A stretch of 59,950 bases of DNA from Hydrogenophilales bacterium CG12_big_fil_rev_8_21_14_0_65_61_21 (GCA_002782005.1 PFGT01000012.1:1-59950), one strand, 5' to 3'. Counted from the first letter of the stretch, positions 17,624 to 27,296 are shown. A program made the numbers and translations. Notes: generated by a model not told the origin, from the sequence alone.

Positions 17624-18167
17624 TTTCATTCGCTCGACTTGCGCGGTAGTCCTGGCGATCAGCGCCTGCGGCGCCTGGGCGAGCGATCTACTGCGCCTGA
17701 ACCGGGCCGAATTGCAGTTGCGCGGTGACAACTACGTTCTGGTCGGCAGTTATGCCGTGGAACTGACCCCTACCCTGGAAGATGCCTTGCAAAAGGGCGT
17801 CGGGTTCACCTTCATCCAGGCCTTCGAGGCCGAGCGGCCCCGCGATTACTGGTTCGCCGAGGGTGTCACCGTGGTTCATCGCACCCGGCAACTGAGTTAC
17901 AACGCCCTGCTGCGCCAATATCAATTGCAGGCGGGCGGCGTTCATGAAACCTTCGACACCCTGAGCGAAGCCTTGCGCGCCCTGGGTGATCTGGCCGATT
18001 GGCCGGTGCTGGAGCACCGGCAAGTCAGCAAGAAATATCTCTATCAGGCTCGGGTGCGCATGTATCTGGATGCCGCCAAATTACCCAAACCGCTGCAACT
18101 GAATGCCATCGCCTCGGAACGTTGGGATATGGACTCCGGCTGGCGGGAGTGGTCGTTCAGGCCGTAA
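17601..18167 (+). CDS. Exported DUF4390 protein
   Basis: A 188-residue exported protein of the DUF4390 family, which regularly lies between rsmB and ntrY in betaproteobacteria; function unknown. I take ATG 17601, which gives a clean signal peptide: LLLSRRDFIRS, a hydrophobic stretch, and a cleavage region ending AWA-SD. The twin arginine in SRRDFI resembles a Tat signal. The mature part holds beta-rich segments (LQLRGDNYVLVGSYAVEL). The start lies 23 bases inside rsmB. The context suggests a partner of the NtrY-like sensor (inference). Confidence 0.85.
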   Translation: MLLLSRRDFIRSTCAVVLAISACGAWASDLLRLNRAELQLRGDNYVLVGSYAVELTPTLEDALQKGVGFTFIQAFEAERPRDYWFAEGVTVVHRTRQLSYNALLRQYQLQAGGVHETFDTLSEALRALGDLADWPVLEHRQVSKKYLYQARVRMYLDAAKLPKPLQLNAIASERWDMDSGWREWSFRP

Positions 18168-18179
18168 CCGAGCCGGCCC

Positions 18180-20309
18180 ATGCTCTATCTCGCATTTGGC
18201 AGCCTGATCCTTGGCGCCTCCCTGGTCGGCTTGCTGGCCTTCTCGGCTGATAACTCCGGTTTTTTCGCCACCCATTTCGCCGCCCTGGTTGGGGTCGCCA
18301 GCGTGGCGACACTGGCCTTGGTCGCCCTGTTCGTCTATCAGGTCTATTCGCTATTGCGCCGCATCCGCAACGGGGTGTTCGGCGCCCGCCTGACCGCGAA
18401 CATGTTCTGGATATTCGGCCTGATGGCTCTGCTGCCCGGCTTGGTGGTATATGCCTTGTCGGTCCAGTTTCTGGTCAATTCCATCGAATCCTGGTTCGAT
18501 GTGCGCATGGAACAGGCCTTGGCGAGCGGCCTGTCGCTCGGCCAGTCGGCGTTGGGCAACCTGGAGGGCGAACTGGTCAAGAAGGCCGAAGGCATGGCCT
18601 TGCAGTTATCCGAATTACCCAGCGATAAACAGGGCGCTCGGCTTAACGAATTGCGCGAATCCCTTGGCGTCCAGGGCGTCACCCTGTTCGACGCCGATGG
18701 CCGGCTGCTGGCGTTCGCGTCCTCCGACAAAGCGGCGCTGACGCCGAGTAAACCGGAGCGGGTCGCCATCTGGCAGGCGAAACTGCAACAGCCCTGGTCG
18801 CGCACCGAACAAGACAATAATGGCCATTCGCTGGTCGTCCGGGTGGTCGTGCCGGTAAACCTGATCAGCCTGACTGAAAGCATCCGTCTACTCCAAGTCA
18901 ATCAACCGGTCTCGGCCAAACTCGCCGAGGATGCCCAAAGCGTCGAGAAGGCGCACCGCGATTACCAAGAACTGGCGATCTCGCGCCTGGGCTTGAAACG
19001 CCTCTATGGGCTTTCGCTGACCATCGCCCTGGCCCTGTCGCTGTTTTCCGCCTTGTCGCTGGCCTATATCTTGTCCGAGCGGCTGGCGGCGCCGCTGCGG
19101 GTACTGGCCCGGGGCACCCGTGCCGTGGCACGGGGCGATTTCTCCCAAGTCAGCCCGAGCCGTTCCCGCAACGAATTGGGCATGTTGACCCAATCGTTCA
19201 ATCGGATGACCCAGCAATTGTCCGAGGCGCGCGCCTCGGCCCAGGATAACCAGGATAAATTGCAGCAGGCCAATGCCTATCTGGAAAGCATCCTGGGCAG
19301 CATCAATACTGGCGTGGTGACGCTCGACCGCGCGCTCAAGGTGCGTTTGGTCAATCCCGCCGCTGCGGCCTTGCTCGGTGCGCCGCGCGAGTCGCTGGAA
19401 GGGCGCGCGTTGGCCGAATGGGGTGAACCCGGCGACAGTCTGCGGCACTTCGCCGGGGCTATGGCCGAGCGCTTCCTGGCCGTGCCTGGGCAACGCTGGC
19501 AGGAACAAATGGAATTGACCACCAGCGTCGTCGCCCGCGTCCTGCTGGCCCGCGGCACACCCCTAGCGGCTGGTGGCGCGGCCGAATTCGCCTTGGCGCT
19601 CGACGATATTTCCATGCTCATCCAGGCCCAGCGCGACGCCGCCTGGGGCGAGGTGGCCCGGCGTCTGGCCCATGAAATCAAGAATCCACTGACCCCCATC
19701 CAGCTTTCGGCCGAGCGCTTGCAGTTGAAACTGATCGATCAATTGGACGAGCACGCCCGGCGGATACTGACCAGGGCCACCAGCACCATCGTCGATCAGG
19801 TGGCGGCCATGAAGTCGCTGGTCGATGCCTTTGCCGAATATGCCCGCACGCCCTCGGTACAGGGCCAGGCCATGGATATCAACGACTTCGTCCTGGATGT
19901 CCTGGCACTCTACGAGCATCACGCCCCGGTTAAGACTGATTTGGCTGACCACCTGCCTTTGGTGTGGGGTGACCCCGCTCTGCTCAGACAGGTACTGGTC
20001 AACCTAATCAAGAACGCCGAGGAGTCTCTGACGGATACTGCCGCACCGAGTATCATGGTCAGGACATGCCCCACGACCGACGCGATAGGCCTCTGTGTGG
20101 AGGATAATGGCTCTGGTTTTCCGGAGTCGCTGATGAACCGATTGTTCGAACCTTACGCATCGACCAAGCCCAAGGGGACAGGGTTGGGACTGGCTATCGT
20201 GAAAAAGATCATTGAGGAACACCATGGCAGCATCGAAGTGCATAACCTGACGCCGCATGGCGCGGCGGTCTGCGTCACGCTGCCGATCGTGGAGGGCGGG
20301 CATGAGTGA
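18180..20309 (+). CDS. ntrY: NtrY-like sensor histidine kinase
   Basis: A 709-residue membrane kinase. There are three membrane segments near the N-terminus (about 3-25, 35-60, 80-100), a roughly 180-residue extracytoplasmic region, a further helix (about 280-305), HAMP (about 305-360), a PAS-like domain, and the kinase core. The phospho-acceptor His lies in LAHEIKNPLTPIQLSAERL; the ATP-binding N, G1 and G2 boxes are present (NLIKNAEES, DNGSGFP, GTGLGLAIVKKI). This matches the NtrY/NtrX architecture. It overlaps the regulator gene by eight bases and precedes trkAH. The signal sensed is unknown; the family is linked to nitrogen or redox/envelope control. Confidence 0.9.
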   Translation: MLYLAFGSLILGASLVGLLAFSADNSGFFATHFAALVGVASVATLALVALFVYQVYSLLRRIRNGVFGARLTANMFWIFGLMALLPGLVVYALSVQFLVNSIESWFDVRMEQALASGLSLGQSALGNLEGELVKKAEGMALQLSELPSDKQGARLNELRESLGVQGVTLFDADGRLLAFASSDKAALTPSKPERVAIWQAKLQQPWSRTEQDNNGHSLVVRVVVPVNLISLTESIRLLQVNQPVSAKLAEDAQSVEKAHRDYQELAISRLGLKRLYGLSLTIALALSLFSALSLAYILSERLAAPLRVLARGTRAVARGDFSQVSPSRSRNELGMLTQSFNRMTQQLSEARASAQDNQDKLQQANAYLESILGSINTGVVTLDRALKVRLVNPAAAALLGAPRESLEGRALAEWGEPGDSLRHFAGAMAERFLAVPGQRWQEQMELTTSVVARVLLARGTPLAAGGAAEFALALDDISMLIQAQRDAAWGEVARRLAHEIKNPLTPIQLSAERLQLKLIDQLDEHARRILTRATSTIVDQVAAMKSLVDAFAEYARTPSVQGQAMDINDFVLDVLALYEHHAPVKTDLADHLPLVWGDPALLRQVLVNLIKNAEESLTDTAAPSIMVRTCPTTDAIGLCVEDNGSGFPESLMNRLFEPYASTKPKGTGLGLAIVKKIIEEHHGSIEVHNLTPHGAAVCVTLPIVEGGHE

Positions 20310-21558
20310 AATCCTGGTGGTGGACGATGAACCTGGCATCCGCGATCTCCTTCAGGAGATACTGGAAGAGGAAGGCTATGAGGTCAGGCTGGCCGCAAAC
20401 GGTGAAGAAGCGCGCGCGGCCCTCCAGGTAAAGGCGCCGGATATGGTCCTGCTCGATATCTGGATGCCGGATGTCGATGGCCTGACGCTGCTCAAGGAGT
20501 GGGTCGCCGGCGGCCAACTGTCGATGCCGGTGGTCATGATGTCCGGCCATGGCACCATCCATACTGCCGTTGAAGCGACCCGCCTCGGCGCCTTCGATTT
20601 TCTGGAAAAGCCGGTACCGTACAAGAAGCTGTTGCAGACAGTGGCGCGGGCGCTCGACTCGCGCCCGGCGAAGGACGCCCCTCCCGCCAGTCTGACGCGG
20701 CTAGGCGAGGGTGAGGTCGTGCGTCTGTTGGCCCTGCGCCTGCGCCAGGCGGCTCATGCCGGCTCGACCATCCTGCTGACTGGCGAGCAGGGGGCCGGGA
20801 CCGACATCTGCGCCCGATTCCTCCATATCCCGGATACCCCCTGGGTCGTTCCGGAGGAAATGGGCGTTTTGGCTGAAAGTCCCTTGGACTGGCTGGCCGA
20901 AGCCAAGGACGGGACCCTGTTCTTGAGCGAGGTGGGGCGGCTCACCACGTTACAGCAGAAGGGTTTGTTGCTGCTGATTGGTCGGTGCCATGAATTCACC
21001 GTGCAACTGATCTGCGCTAGTAGCGAAAACCTGGCCAGCAAGGCCTTGGCCGGAGGGTATTCGCGCGATCTTTACAATGTACTGGCCCAGGTTGCGGTCC
21101 GGGTGCCGCCGCTGCGCGAGCACCGCGAGGATATACCGGCGCTGGCGGCGGCCGCGCTGGCCGAGAGTCTGGCCAGGACCGGCTTGGGGCCGAAGCTGTT
21201 TTCCGAAGCGGCGCTGGATCGCCTGGCGCGCCACGATTGGCCGGGTAACCTGGACGAATTGAACGGCGTGGTCAGCAATCTGGCCATGACCGAGTTGACC
21301 GAACTGATCGACCTGAAGGATGTCGAGGCGTTGCTCGGCGGCGGCGCCCAGATGGACGGCGGGGCGCTGGCGGAGTTGTTCATGCTGCCGCTCAAGGATG
21401 CCCGGGATGCCTTCGAACGGGCCTATCTGGAGGCCGTCCTGCGCGAATGCGGCAGCATGTCGCGGGCGGCGGAGCGTTCTGGCCTGGAACGGACCCATTT
21501 GTACCGGAAGCTCAAACAATTAGGCGTAAAATCGCCGGTCCGGAACGATCACCACTGA
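20302..21558 (+). CDS. ntrX: NtrX-like response regulator with degenerate AAA domain
   Basis: 418 residues: receiver domain (about 1-120; acidic DDE near the N-terminus, acceptor in MVLLDIWMPD, Lys in EKPV), a central region aligned to the sigma54-activator AAA domain, and a C-terminal Fis-type helix-turn-helix (GSMSRAAERSGLERTHLYRK). The AAA part is eroded: Walker A is GEQGAGTD (no Lys), Walker B is LFLSEVGRL (Asp changed to Ser), and the GAFTGA loop segment is missing. It should bind DNA and respond to phosphorylation, but not drive sigma54 promoters. Cognate partner of the preceding NtrY. Confidence 0.9.
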   Translation: MSEILVVDDEPGIRDLLQEILEEEGYEVRLAANGEEARAALQVKAPDMVLLDIWMPDVDGLTLLKEWVAGGQLSMPVVMMSGHGTIHTAVEATRLGAFDFLEKPVPYKKLLQTVARALDSRPAKDAPPASLTRLGEGEVVRLLALRLRQAAHAGSTILLTGEQGAGTDICARFLHIPDTPWVVPEEMGVLAESPLDWLAEAKDGTLFLSEVGRLTTLQQKGLLLLIGRCHEFTVQLICASSENLASKALAGGYSRDLYNVLAQVAVRVPPLREHREDIPALAAAALAESLARTGLGPKLFSEAALDRLARHDWPGNLDELNGVVSNLAMTELTELIDLKDVEALLGGGAQMDGGALAELFMLPLKDARDAFERAYLEAVLRECGSMSRAAERSGLERTHLYRKLKQLGVKSPVRNDHH

Positions 21559-21597
21559 CTGCTGTTCGTCCGTGTACGGACCTGATCGGGACAACTT

Positions 21598-23004
21598 ATG
21601 AAGATCATCATTCTCGGGGCCGGCCAGGTTGGATCAAATCTGGCGGCCAGCCTGGTTTCCGAGGCCAACGACATCACCATGGTGGACATCGACGACGCCA
21701 AACTGGCGGCCCTGCAGGACCGTTACGATCTGCGCACCGTCTGTGGCCAGGCCTCGCACCCCTCGGTATTGCGCCAGGCCGGTGCCGATGACGCCGACAT
21801 GCTGGTGGCGGTGACCCTGAACGACGAAACCAATATGGTGGCCTGCAAGCTGGCGGCCACCTTGTTCAACATCCCCACCAAGATCGCCCGCATCCGCGCC
21901 CAGGACTATATGCGAAACGAAGCCCTGTTCGCCCCGGAAAACATGGCCGTGGATTTTGTCATCAGCCCGGAAAAGGAAGTCTCCGATTACTTGCGGCGTT
22001 TGATCGACTACCCCGATGCCTTGCAGGTGGTCGATTTCGCCGAAGGCCGCATCCGGCTGGTCGCGGTAAAGGCCCATGGCGGTTTTCTGGTCGGCCATGA
22101 ATTGCGTGAGTTGCGCGATCACTTGCGCTTCAACTTACGCGCATCCAATGACGATAACCTGCACGCACTGGATGCCCGGGTCGCCGCCATTTTCCGTCAT
22201 GGCCAGCCCTTGGCGCCCAGGGGCGGCACGATCATTCAGGATGGCGACGAGGTCTTCTTCATCGCGGCAACGGAACATATCCGGGCGGTCATGAAGGAGA
22301 TGCGGCGCACCGATCAGTCCGTTCGCCGGGTCATGATTGGTGGCGGCGGCAACATCGGCAGCCGCCTGGCCGCTGAACTGGAAGGCGATTACCAGGTCAA
22401 GCTCATCGAGCATAACAAGAAGCACTCACAGGTTTTGGCCGAGCGTTTGACCAGCACCCTGGTGCTGGTCGGCGACGCGACCGACGAAGACCTGCTGCAA
22501 CAGGAAAATGCGGAGGACATGGACGTCTTCTGCTCCCTGACCAACGATGATGAGGACAACATCATGTCGGCCCTGCTGGCGAAGCGGATGGGCGCGAAAA
22601 AGGTGATCGCCCTAATCAATCGCAGCAGCTACGTCGACCTGTTGCAGGGCGGCGAGATCGACGTGGCGCTTTCTCCGGCCCAGGCCACGCTCGGGCCGCT
22701 GCTGACCCATATCCGCCATGGCGACATGGCGGTCGTCCACAGTCTCAGGCGCGGCGCGGCCGAGGCTATGGAGGTGGTGGTGCATGGCGATACCAAGACA
22801 TCCAAGCTCATCGGCCGACGCATCGAACAGATCGACCTGCCGGAAGGCGTGTCCATCGGCGCCATTGCCCGGGGCGATGAGGTCATCATCGCCCACCATG
22901 ACACGCTGATTGAGCCGGAGGATCACCTGATCCTGTTCATCCCCAACAAGCGGATGATCCCCAAGGTGGAAAAGCTGCTCCAAGTGGGATTCGGGTTCTT
23001 CTAA
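21598..23004 (+). CDS. trkA: Trk potassium uptake protein TrkA
   Basis: A 468-residue cytosolic, NAD-binding gating subunit of the Trk K+ system. Two RCK units are arranged in tandem: the first Rossmann motif is ILGAGQVGSNLA at the N-terminus, the second begins near 236 (MIGGGGNIGSRLA), each followed by a TrkA-C domain. The adjoining trkH encodes the channel partner, starting four bases after this stop. Confidence 0.96.
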   Translation: MKIIILGAGQVGSNLAASLVSEANDITMVDIDDAKLAALQDRYDLRTVCGQASHPSVLRQAGADDADMLVAVTLNDETNMVACKLAATLFNIPTKIARIRAQDYMRNEALFAPENMAVDFVISPEKEVSDYLRRLIDYPDALQVVDFAEGRIRLVAVKAHGGFLVGHELRELRDHLRFNLRASNDDNLHALDARVAAIFRHGQPLAPRGGTIIQDGDEVFFIAATEHIRAVMKEMRRTDQSVRRVMIGGGGNIGSRLAAELEGDYQVKLIEHNKKHSQVLAERLTSTLVLVGDATDEDLLQQENAEDMDVFCSLTNDDEDNIMSALLAKRMGAKKVIALINRSSYVDLLQGGEIDVALSPAQATLGPLLTHIRHGDMAVVHSLRRGAAEAMEVVVHGDTKTSKLIGRRIEQIDLPEGVSIGAIARGDEVIIAHHDTLIEPEDHLILFIPNKRMIPKVEKLLQVGFGFF

Positions 23005-23007
23005 ACC

Positions 23008-24465
23008 GTGTACAAGCTCTTTCCCATCGCCCACATCCTGGGGCTGACGCTGATGCTATTCAGTCTGACCTATCTGTTGCCGATAGGCACGGCGGCCTAT
23101 TACTCGGATGGCACGCTGACCGAGTTCACTGAGTCGATGGCGATCAGTTTTTTTATCGGCCTGACGCTCTGGCTGGGAACCCGGCGTTACCGACGTGAAC
23201 TCAAGCCGCGCGACGGTTTCGCCCTGGTGGTGCTGCTCTGGACCGGAATGGCGGCGGTAGCGACTTTCCCGTTGCTGAAGACCATACCAGGCCTCAGTTT
23301 CACCGATGCCTATTTTGAAACCATTTCCGGCATCACCACCACCGGTTCCACGGTGCTATCCGGGCTTGATAGATTGCCGCCGGCGATCAATCTGTGGCGC
23401 GGCGAACTGGTCTGGCTGGGCGGCATGGGCCTGATCGTGCTGGCCGTGGCCATTCTGCCCCTGCTCGGTGTCGGCGGCATGCAGATATACAAGGCGGAGA
23501 CGCCAGGACCGATGAAGGACACCAAGCTCACCCCGCGCATCACCGAGACCGCGAAAGGGTTGTGGTTGGTTTATTTCGGCATTACCGTCGCTTGTAGCCT
23601 GGCCTATTGGGCTGCCGGGATGACCCCCTTCGATGCCGTCATGCACGCCTTCTCCACCATGGGACTGGGCGGCTTTTCCTCACACGATGCCTCATTTGGC
23701 TATTTTGATTCACCCTCGATCGAACTGGTCAGCATACTGTTTATGCTGATCGCCGGGGTAAACTTCGCCACCCACTTCCTCGCCCTGCGCAGGCTCACCT
23801 TTAGCCCTTACCGGGATGATCTAGAGGCGCGCTGGTTCTGGTTGGTCACCCTGGTGAGCGTGGTCGGACTGGCGTTGTTCCTCTGGCGGCACCAGGTCTA
23901 CCCGGATTACCTCACCGCGCTGCGCTACGCCGCCTTCAATACGGTATCGATTGCCACATCGACCGGGTTCTCCAACACCGACTTCAATCTGTGGCCGATC
24001 TTCGCGCCGCTATGGATGTTGTTCCTGTCCTCCTTCGCCTCCAGCTCGGGCTCGACCGGCGGTGGCATCAAGATGATCCGAGCCCAATTGCTCATCATGC
24101 AGGCGCTGCGCGAGTTCTCCAAGTTGATCCACCCGCGCGCCATGCTGCCGGTGAAGATTGGCCACAGATTGGTCGCCAACCAGGTTATTTATGCCGTGCT
24201 GGCTTTCTTTTTTCTCTATATTGGCAATCTTGCCCTGCTAACCATGCTCCTGGCCGCCAGCGGCCTCGATATAGTCACCGCCTTTTCGGCCGTGGTCGCA
24301 TCGATCAACAACACGGGGCCAGGTCTGAACCAGGTCGGCCCGGCCGTTACCTACGCCGTGCTAACTGATTTCCAGACTTGGGTCTGCATCTATGCCATGC
24401 TGATCGGCCGTCTCGAACTGTTCACCTTTCTGATCCTGCTGACGCCGGGGTTCTGGAAAAAGTGA
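23008..24465 (+). CDS. trkH: Trk potassium channel subunit TrkH
   Basis: A 485-residue polytopic membrane protein forming the K+ path of the Trk system. The four pore-loop repeats are visible as short G-containing motifs, such as ITTTGSTV, STMGLGG, IATSTGFSN and INNTGPG. The length is normal. The start is GTG 23008, directly after trkA; the two are clearly co-expressed, in turn after ntrYX. Confidence 0.95.
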   Translation: MYKLFPIAHILGLTLMLFSLTYLLPIGTAAYYSDGTLTEFTESMAISFFIGLTLWLGTRRYRRELKPRDGFALVVLLWTGMAAVATFPLLKTIPGLSFTDAYFETISGITTTGSTVLSGLDRLPPAINLWRGELVWLGGMGLIVLAVAILPLLGVGGMQIYKAETPGPMKDTKLTPRITETAKGLWLVYFGITVACSLAYWAAGMTPFDAVMHAFSTMGLGGFSSHDASFGYFDSPSIELVSILFMLIAGVNFATHFLALRRLTFSPYRDDLEARWFWLVTLVSVVGLALFLWRHQVYPDYLTALRYAAFNTVSIATSTGFSNTDFNLWPIFAPLWMLFLSSFASSSGSTGGGIKMIRAQLLIMQALREFSKLIHPRAMLPVKIGHRLVANQVIYAVLAFFFLYIGNLALLTMLLAASGLDIVTAFSAVVASINNTGPGLNQVGPAVTYAVLTDFQTWVCIYAMLIGRLELFTFLILLTPGFWKK

Positions 24466-24599
24466 GCGCGGTTGGGAAGCGCGGGGAAATGCCGGAAGCC
24501 GGCCTAGCCGGGCTCAGCGAAACCGGTACGTCGGAGGATGACGGCGACCGGTCCATAGGCTAACATCGACCATCGTTCACATTCGTAAGGAGTCGGCAT

Positions 24600-24866
24600 A
24601 TGGCACGCACGGTGCAATGCGTCAAACTGGGCCGCGAGGCTGAAGGCCTGGATTTCCCGCCCTACCCGGGCGACCTGGGCAAGCGCATCTTCGAAGGCGT
24701 CTCCAAGGAAGCGTGGCAGGGCTGGGTGCGGCTGCAAACCATGATTATCAACGAGAACCGCCTCAATCTGGCCGATGCCCAGCACCGCAAGTACCTGATG
24801 GAACAGGCCGAGAAATACTTCTTCGGCGAAGGCATCGGCGCGCCTCAAGGCTACATCACGCACTAA
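24600..24866 (+). CDS. yggX: YggX family Fe-S protection protein
   Basis: An 88-residue protein of the YggX family, linked to iron trafficking and protection of Fe-S clusters from oxidants. Typical blocks are present: [21 protein letters not shown], with the conserved Cys near the N-terminus, and the C-terminal [19 protein letters not shown] lies upstream of the ATG. Its TAA overlaps the first base of ubiE. A 134-base gap after trkH suggests its own promoter. Confidence 0.95.
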   Translation: MARTVQCVKLGREAEGLDFPPYPGDLGKRIFEGVSKEAWQGWVRLQTMIINENRLNLADAQHRKYLMEQAEKYFFGEGIGAPQGYITH

Positions 24867-25606
24867 TGTCCGAGGACAAAACCACCCATTTCGGTTTTCA
24901 GACCGTCGCCGAAGCGGCCAAGGCGGCCAAGGTGGCGGAGGTCTTTCATTCCGTGGCCAACCGCTACGACGTGATGAACGACCTCATGTCGGTCGGCCTG
25001 CACCGGGTCTGGAAGCGCTTCCTGCAATTGAAGGCCAATGCCCGCCCCGGGATGCGCTGCCTGGATATCGCCGGCGGCACGGGCGACGTCTCCCGCCTGC
25101 TCGCCAAGGATGTCGGCCCCACGGGCCAGGTCTGGTTGACCGACATCAATGGCTCCATGCTGGGCGTCGGTCGAGATCGCCTGCTCGACGAAGGCATGAT
25201 GCTGCCGACGGCCCAGTGCGATGCCGAGAAACTGCCCTTCCCTGACGACTATTTCGATCTGGTGACTGTTGCCTTCGGTCTGCGCAACATGACTCACAAG
25301 GAGGCCGCGCTGGCCGAGATGCTGCGGGTGCTGAAACCCGGCGGCCGCTTGATGGTGCTGGAATTCTCCAAGGTCTGGAAGCCATTGACGCCGCTCTACG
25401 ACCTCTATTCGTTCCAGGTCTTACCCCGTCTGGGCGAGGCAGTGGCGAAGGACTCAGCCAGCTACAAATACCTGGCCGAGTCGATCCGGATGCACCCCGA
25501 CCAGGAAACCCTCAAGGAGATGATGGCGCAAGTCGGCTTTAAACGGGTCGATTACCACAACCTCACAGCCGGTGTGGTCGCCCTGCACGTTGGTTACAAG
25601 GTGTGA
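24866..25606 (+). CDS. ubiE: Demethylmenaquinone/ubiquinone C-methyltransferase UbiE
   Basis: A 246-residue SAM-dependent C-methyltransferase of quinone synthesis. ATG 24866 overlaps the yggX stop by one base. Family blocks: [20 protein letters not shown] near the N-terminus, SAM motif [15 protein letters not shown], and [19 protein letters not shown]. The end HVGYKV is typical. It supplies ubiquinone (or menaquinone) for the respiratory chain. Convergent with greB across 11 bases. Confidence 0.96.
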   Translation: MSEDKTTHFGFQTVAEAAKAAKVAEVFHSVANRYDVMNDLMSVGLHRVWKRFLQLKANARPGMRCLDIAGGTGDVSRLLAKDVGPTGQVWLTDINGSMLGVGRDRLLDEGMMLPTAQCDAEKLPFPDDYFDLVTVAFGLRNMTHKEAALAEMLRVLKPGGRLMVLEFSKVWKPLTPLYDLYSFQVLPRLGEAVAKDSASYKYLAESIRMHPDQETLKEMMAQVGFKRVDYHNLTAGVVALHVGYKV

Positions 25607-25617
25607 TGGGAAGCGCT

Positions 25618-26175
25618 TCAATCCAACGCCACATAAACCACATCGACAATTTCCAGTTCCCTCGGTCCGCCGGGTGACTGGAAGCGTATCGTCTCTCCCC
25701 GCTCGGCCTTGAGCAAAGCCCTGGCCAACGGCGAGATCCAGGAGATGCGGCCGCGGCCCGGGTCGGCCTCGTCTATACCAACCAGGCTGTAAATTGCCTC
25801 GACGCCCAATTCGTCAATCACCGTCACCGTGGCGCCAAAATAGATCACATCGGTTGCCTCGTGGTCACGCGGATCAACCACCACCGTATTTTCTAAACGC
25901 TTAGTCAGGAAGCGTATGCGACGATCGATCTCGCGCAAGCGTTTCTTGCCGTAGATGTAGTCGCCATTCTCTGAGCGGTCACCATTGCCAGCCGCCCAGG
26001 ACACCACGTTTACAACTTCGGGGCGCTCCTTGCGCATCAGATTGGACAATTCAGCCTGCATCCGGGCATGACCCCATGGCGTCATGTAGTTCTTGATACC
26101 GGCCGGAAGCCGGGCAACTGCGTCGTCTTCATCTTCGGCCTCGGCGGCTTCGTTGGCTACGAACGCCTTGCTCAT
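25618..26175 (-). CDS. greB: Transcript cleavage factor GreB
   Basis: 185 residues: an N-terminal coiled coil that enters the RNA polymerase secondary channel (about 35-100), with the acidic tip region in NGDRSENGDYIYGKKR, and a C-terminal FKBP-like domain. The KRLREIDRR segment and the overall basic tip favour GreB over GreA. An extra acidic N-terminal stretch (about 8-20, AAEAEDEDD) is unusual but not alarming. Its ATG overlaps the mlaA stop (ATGA). Confidence 0.92.
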   Translation of the reverse strand: MSKAFVANEAAEAEDEDDAVARLPAGIKNYMTPWGHARMQAELSNLMRKERPEVVNVVSWAAGNGDRSENGDYIYGKKRLREIDRRIRFLTKRLENTVVVDPRDHEATDVIYFGATVTVIDELGVEAIYSLVGIDEADPGRGRISWISPLARALLKAERGETIRFQSPGGPRELEIVDVVYVALD

Positions 26176-26876
26176 TCAGAAGCGGGCGGCCGACCGTCAT
26201 ACACCAGCCCCGCGCGGCGATCGAGATAGAAATCGCGGGTAAACTCGTACTTGTCCAGTGCGGCCTCCTCCAAGGCCGCCAGGGCATCCATCTTGTCGGC
26301 ACGCTGACCAATCAGTTGCAGCCCAAGGGCGTCATTACGGCTGGCAACGTCCTTGATCTGGTAAACCGGATCGGTGAAATGACTGTCCACCGCAAGGCCC
26401 AGTCCATCGCGAAAACTGCTAGGCCCGAAAATTGGCAGGACTAGATAAGGGCCATTGGCGAAACCCCAACGCCCCAGGGTTTGGCCGAAGTCCTCGTTGT
26501 GCTTCTGAAGGCGCATCTCGGTGGCGATATCGAACAGGCCCATAAAGCCGAAGCTTGAGTTGACGGCAACCCGCATGAGATCGGACGAGGCGGCTTGTAT
26601 CTTGAATTGCAGCAAATTGTTGGCAAATTCAGTTGCGTCGTCCAGATTGGAAAAGACATTCCGAATCCCATTTTGAACCAGCCGCGGCAGGGCGGTCTTG
26701 TAGCCCTTGGCAAGCGGCTTGACGACGGCCTTGTCCACGCCTTCGTTAAAAGAGAACACCGCGCGATTCATCGATTCAAGCGGGTCACGCGAATCGCGCT
26801 CGGCGACGCTAGCGCAGCCGGCCGTCAAGGCGGCGGCAAGCGCAATGATCACAAGCGTGTAAGTGCGGCTTTTCAT
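26172..26876 (-). CDS. mlaA: Outer-membrane lipid asymmetry lipoprotein MlaA (VacJ)
   Basis: A 234-residue lipoprotein with the lipobox LTAGC (Cys21). MlaA extracts misplaced phospholipids from the outer leaflet of the outer membrane for return by the Mla system. Family blocks: DPLESMNRAVFSFNEGVDK, NVFSNLDDATEFANNLLQ, and GLFDIATEMRLQKHNEDFGQTLGRWG. No other mla genes lie nearby. It is upstream of greB in a two-gene unit. Confidence 0.94.
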   Translation of the reverse strand: MKSRTYTLVIIALAAALTAGCASVAERDSRDPLESMNRAVFSFNEGVDKAVVKPLAKGYKTALPRLVQNGIRNVFSNLDDATEFANNLLQFKIQAASSDLMRVAVNSSFGFMGLFDIATEMRLQKHNEDFGQTLGRWGFANGPYLVLPIFGPSSFRDGLGLAVDSHFTDPVYQIKDVASRNDALGLQLIGQRADKMDALAALEEAALDKYEFTRDFYLDRRAGLVYDGRPPASE

Positions 26877-26966
26877 GTCAAGAAATCTAGAGTGGTTTTA
26901 AATTTTAAGGTTCCTTATTTTACTATTTCGACTCGGCCACGGTGAGGCAAAAACAGTAAAATGCGC

Positions 26967-26995
26967 TTTACATGTCGATGACCTGTAGTTAGAAT
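26967..26995 (+). promoter_or_regulatory. Sigma70-type promoter for tRNA-Ala
   Basis: TTTACA at 26967-26972 and TAGAAT at 26990-26995, separated by 17 bases, place a start site a few bases before the tRNA-Ala gene at 27009. It probably serves the tRNA-Ala/tRNA-Glu pair up to the terminator at 27216. Confidence 0.7.
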
Positions 26996-27008
26996 TCGCG
27001 CCTCTTTT

Positions 27009-27084
<76 letters not shown>

Positions 27085-27131
27085 AAAAGATTTAATTAAG
27101 CGATCCGCGCAAGCTGGTTGCACTAGGTCAA

Positions 27132-27207
27132 GTCCCCATCGTCTAGAGGCCTAGGACATCGCCCTTTCACGGCGGTAACCGGGGTTCGAATCCCCGTAGG
27201 GACGCCA
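27132..27207 (+). tRNA. tRNA-Glu (TTC)
   Basis: A 76-base tRNA with encoded CCA. The anticodon TTC lies in GCCCTTTCACGGC, the D-arm is TCTAGAGGCCTAGGA, and the T-arm GGGGTTCGAATCCCC. One C-A opposition occurs in the acceptor stem (sixth pair), which I believe is normal for betaproteobacterial tRNA-Glu. It sits 47 bases after tRNA-Ala. Confidence 0.97.
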
Positions 27208-27215
27208 GTAGTATC

Positions 27216-27248
27216 AAGGGCTTACGGAAACGTAAGCCCTTTTTTTTT
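27216..27248 (+). terminator. Intrinsic terminator after the tRNA pair
   Basis: A perfect 11-bp stem (AAGGGCTTACG / CGTAAGCCCTT) with a GAAA tetraloop, followed by an unbroken run of T. This is the clearest intrinsic terminator in the window and should end the tRNA-Ala/Glu transcript before the cytochrome genes. Confidence 0.92.
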
Positions 27249-27296
27249 GCGCCGCAATCAGATTTGACCATCCTGTTGGTGCCGGCTCTGGTGATA

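Noticed and set aside
27132-27207. C-A mismatch in the tRNA-Glu acceptor stem as a sign of a pseudogene
   Set aside because: All other arms are perfect, and I recall the same mismatch in other betaproteobacterial tRNA-Glu genes.
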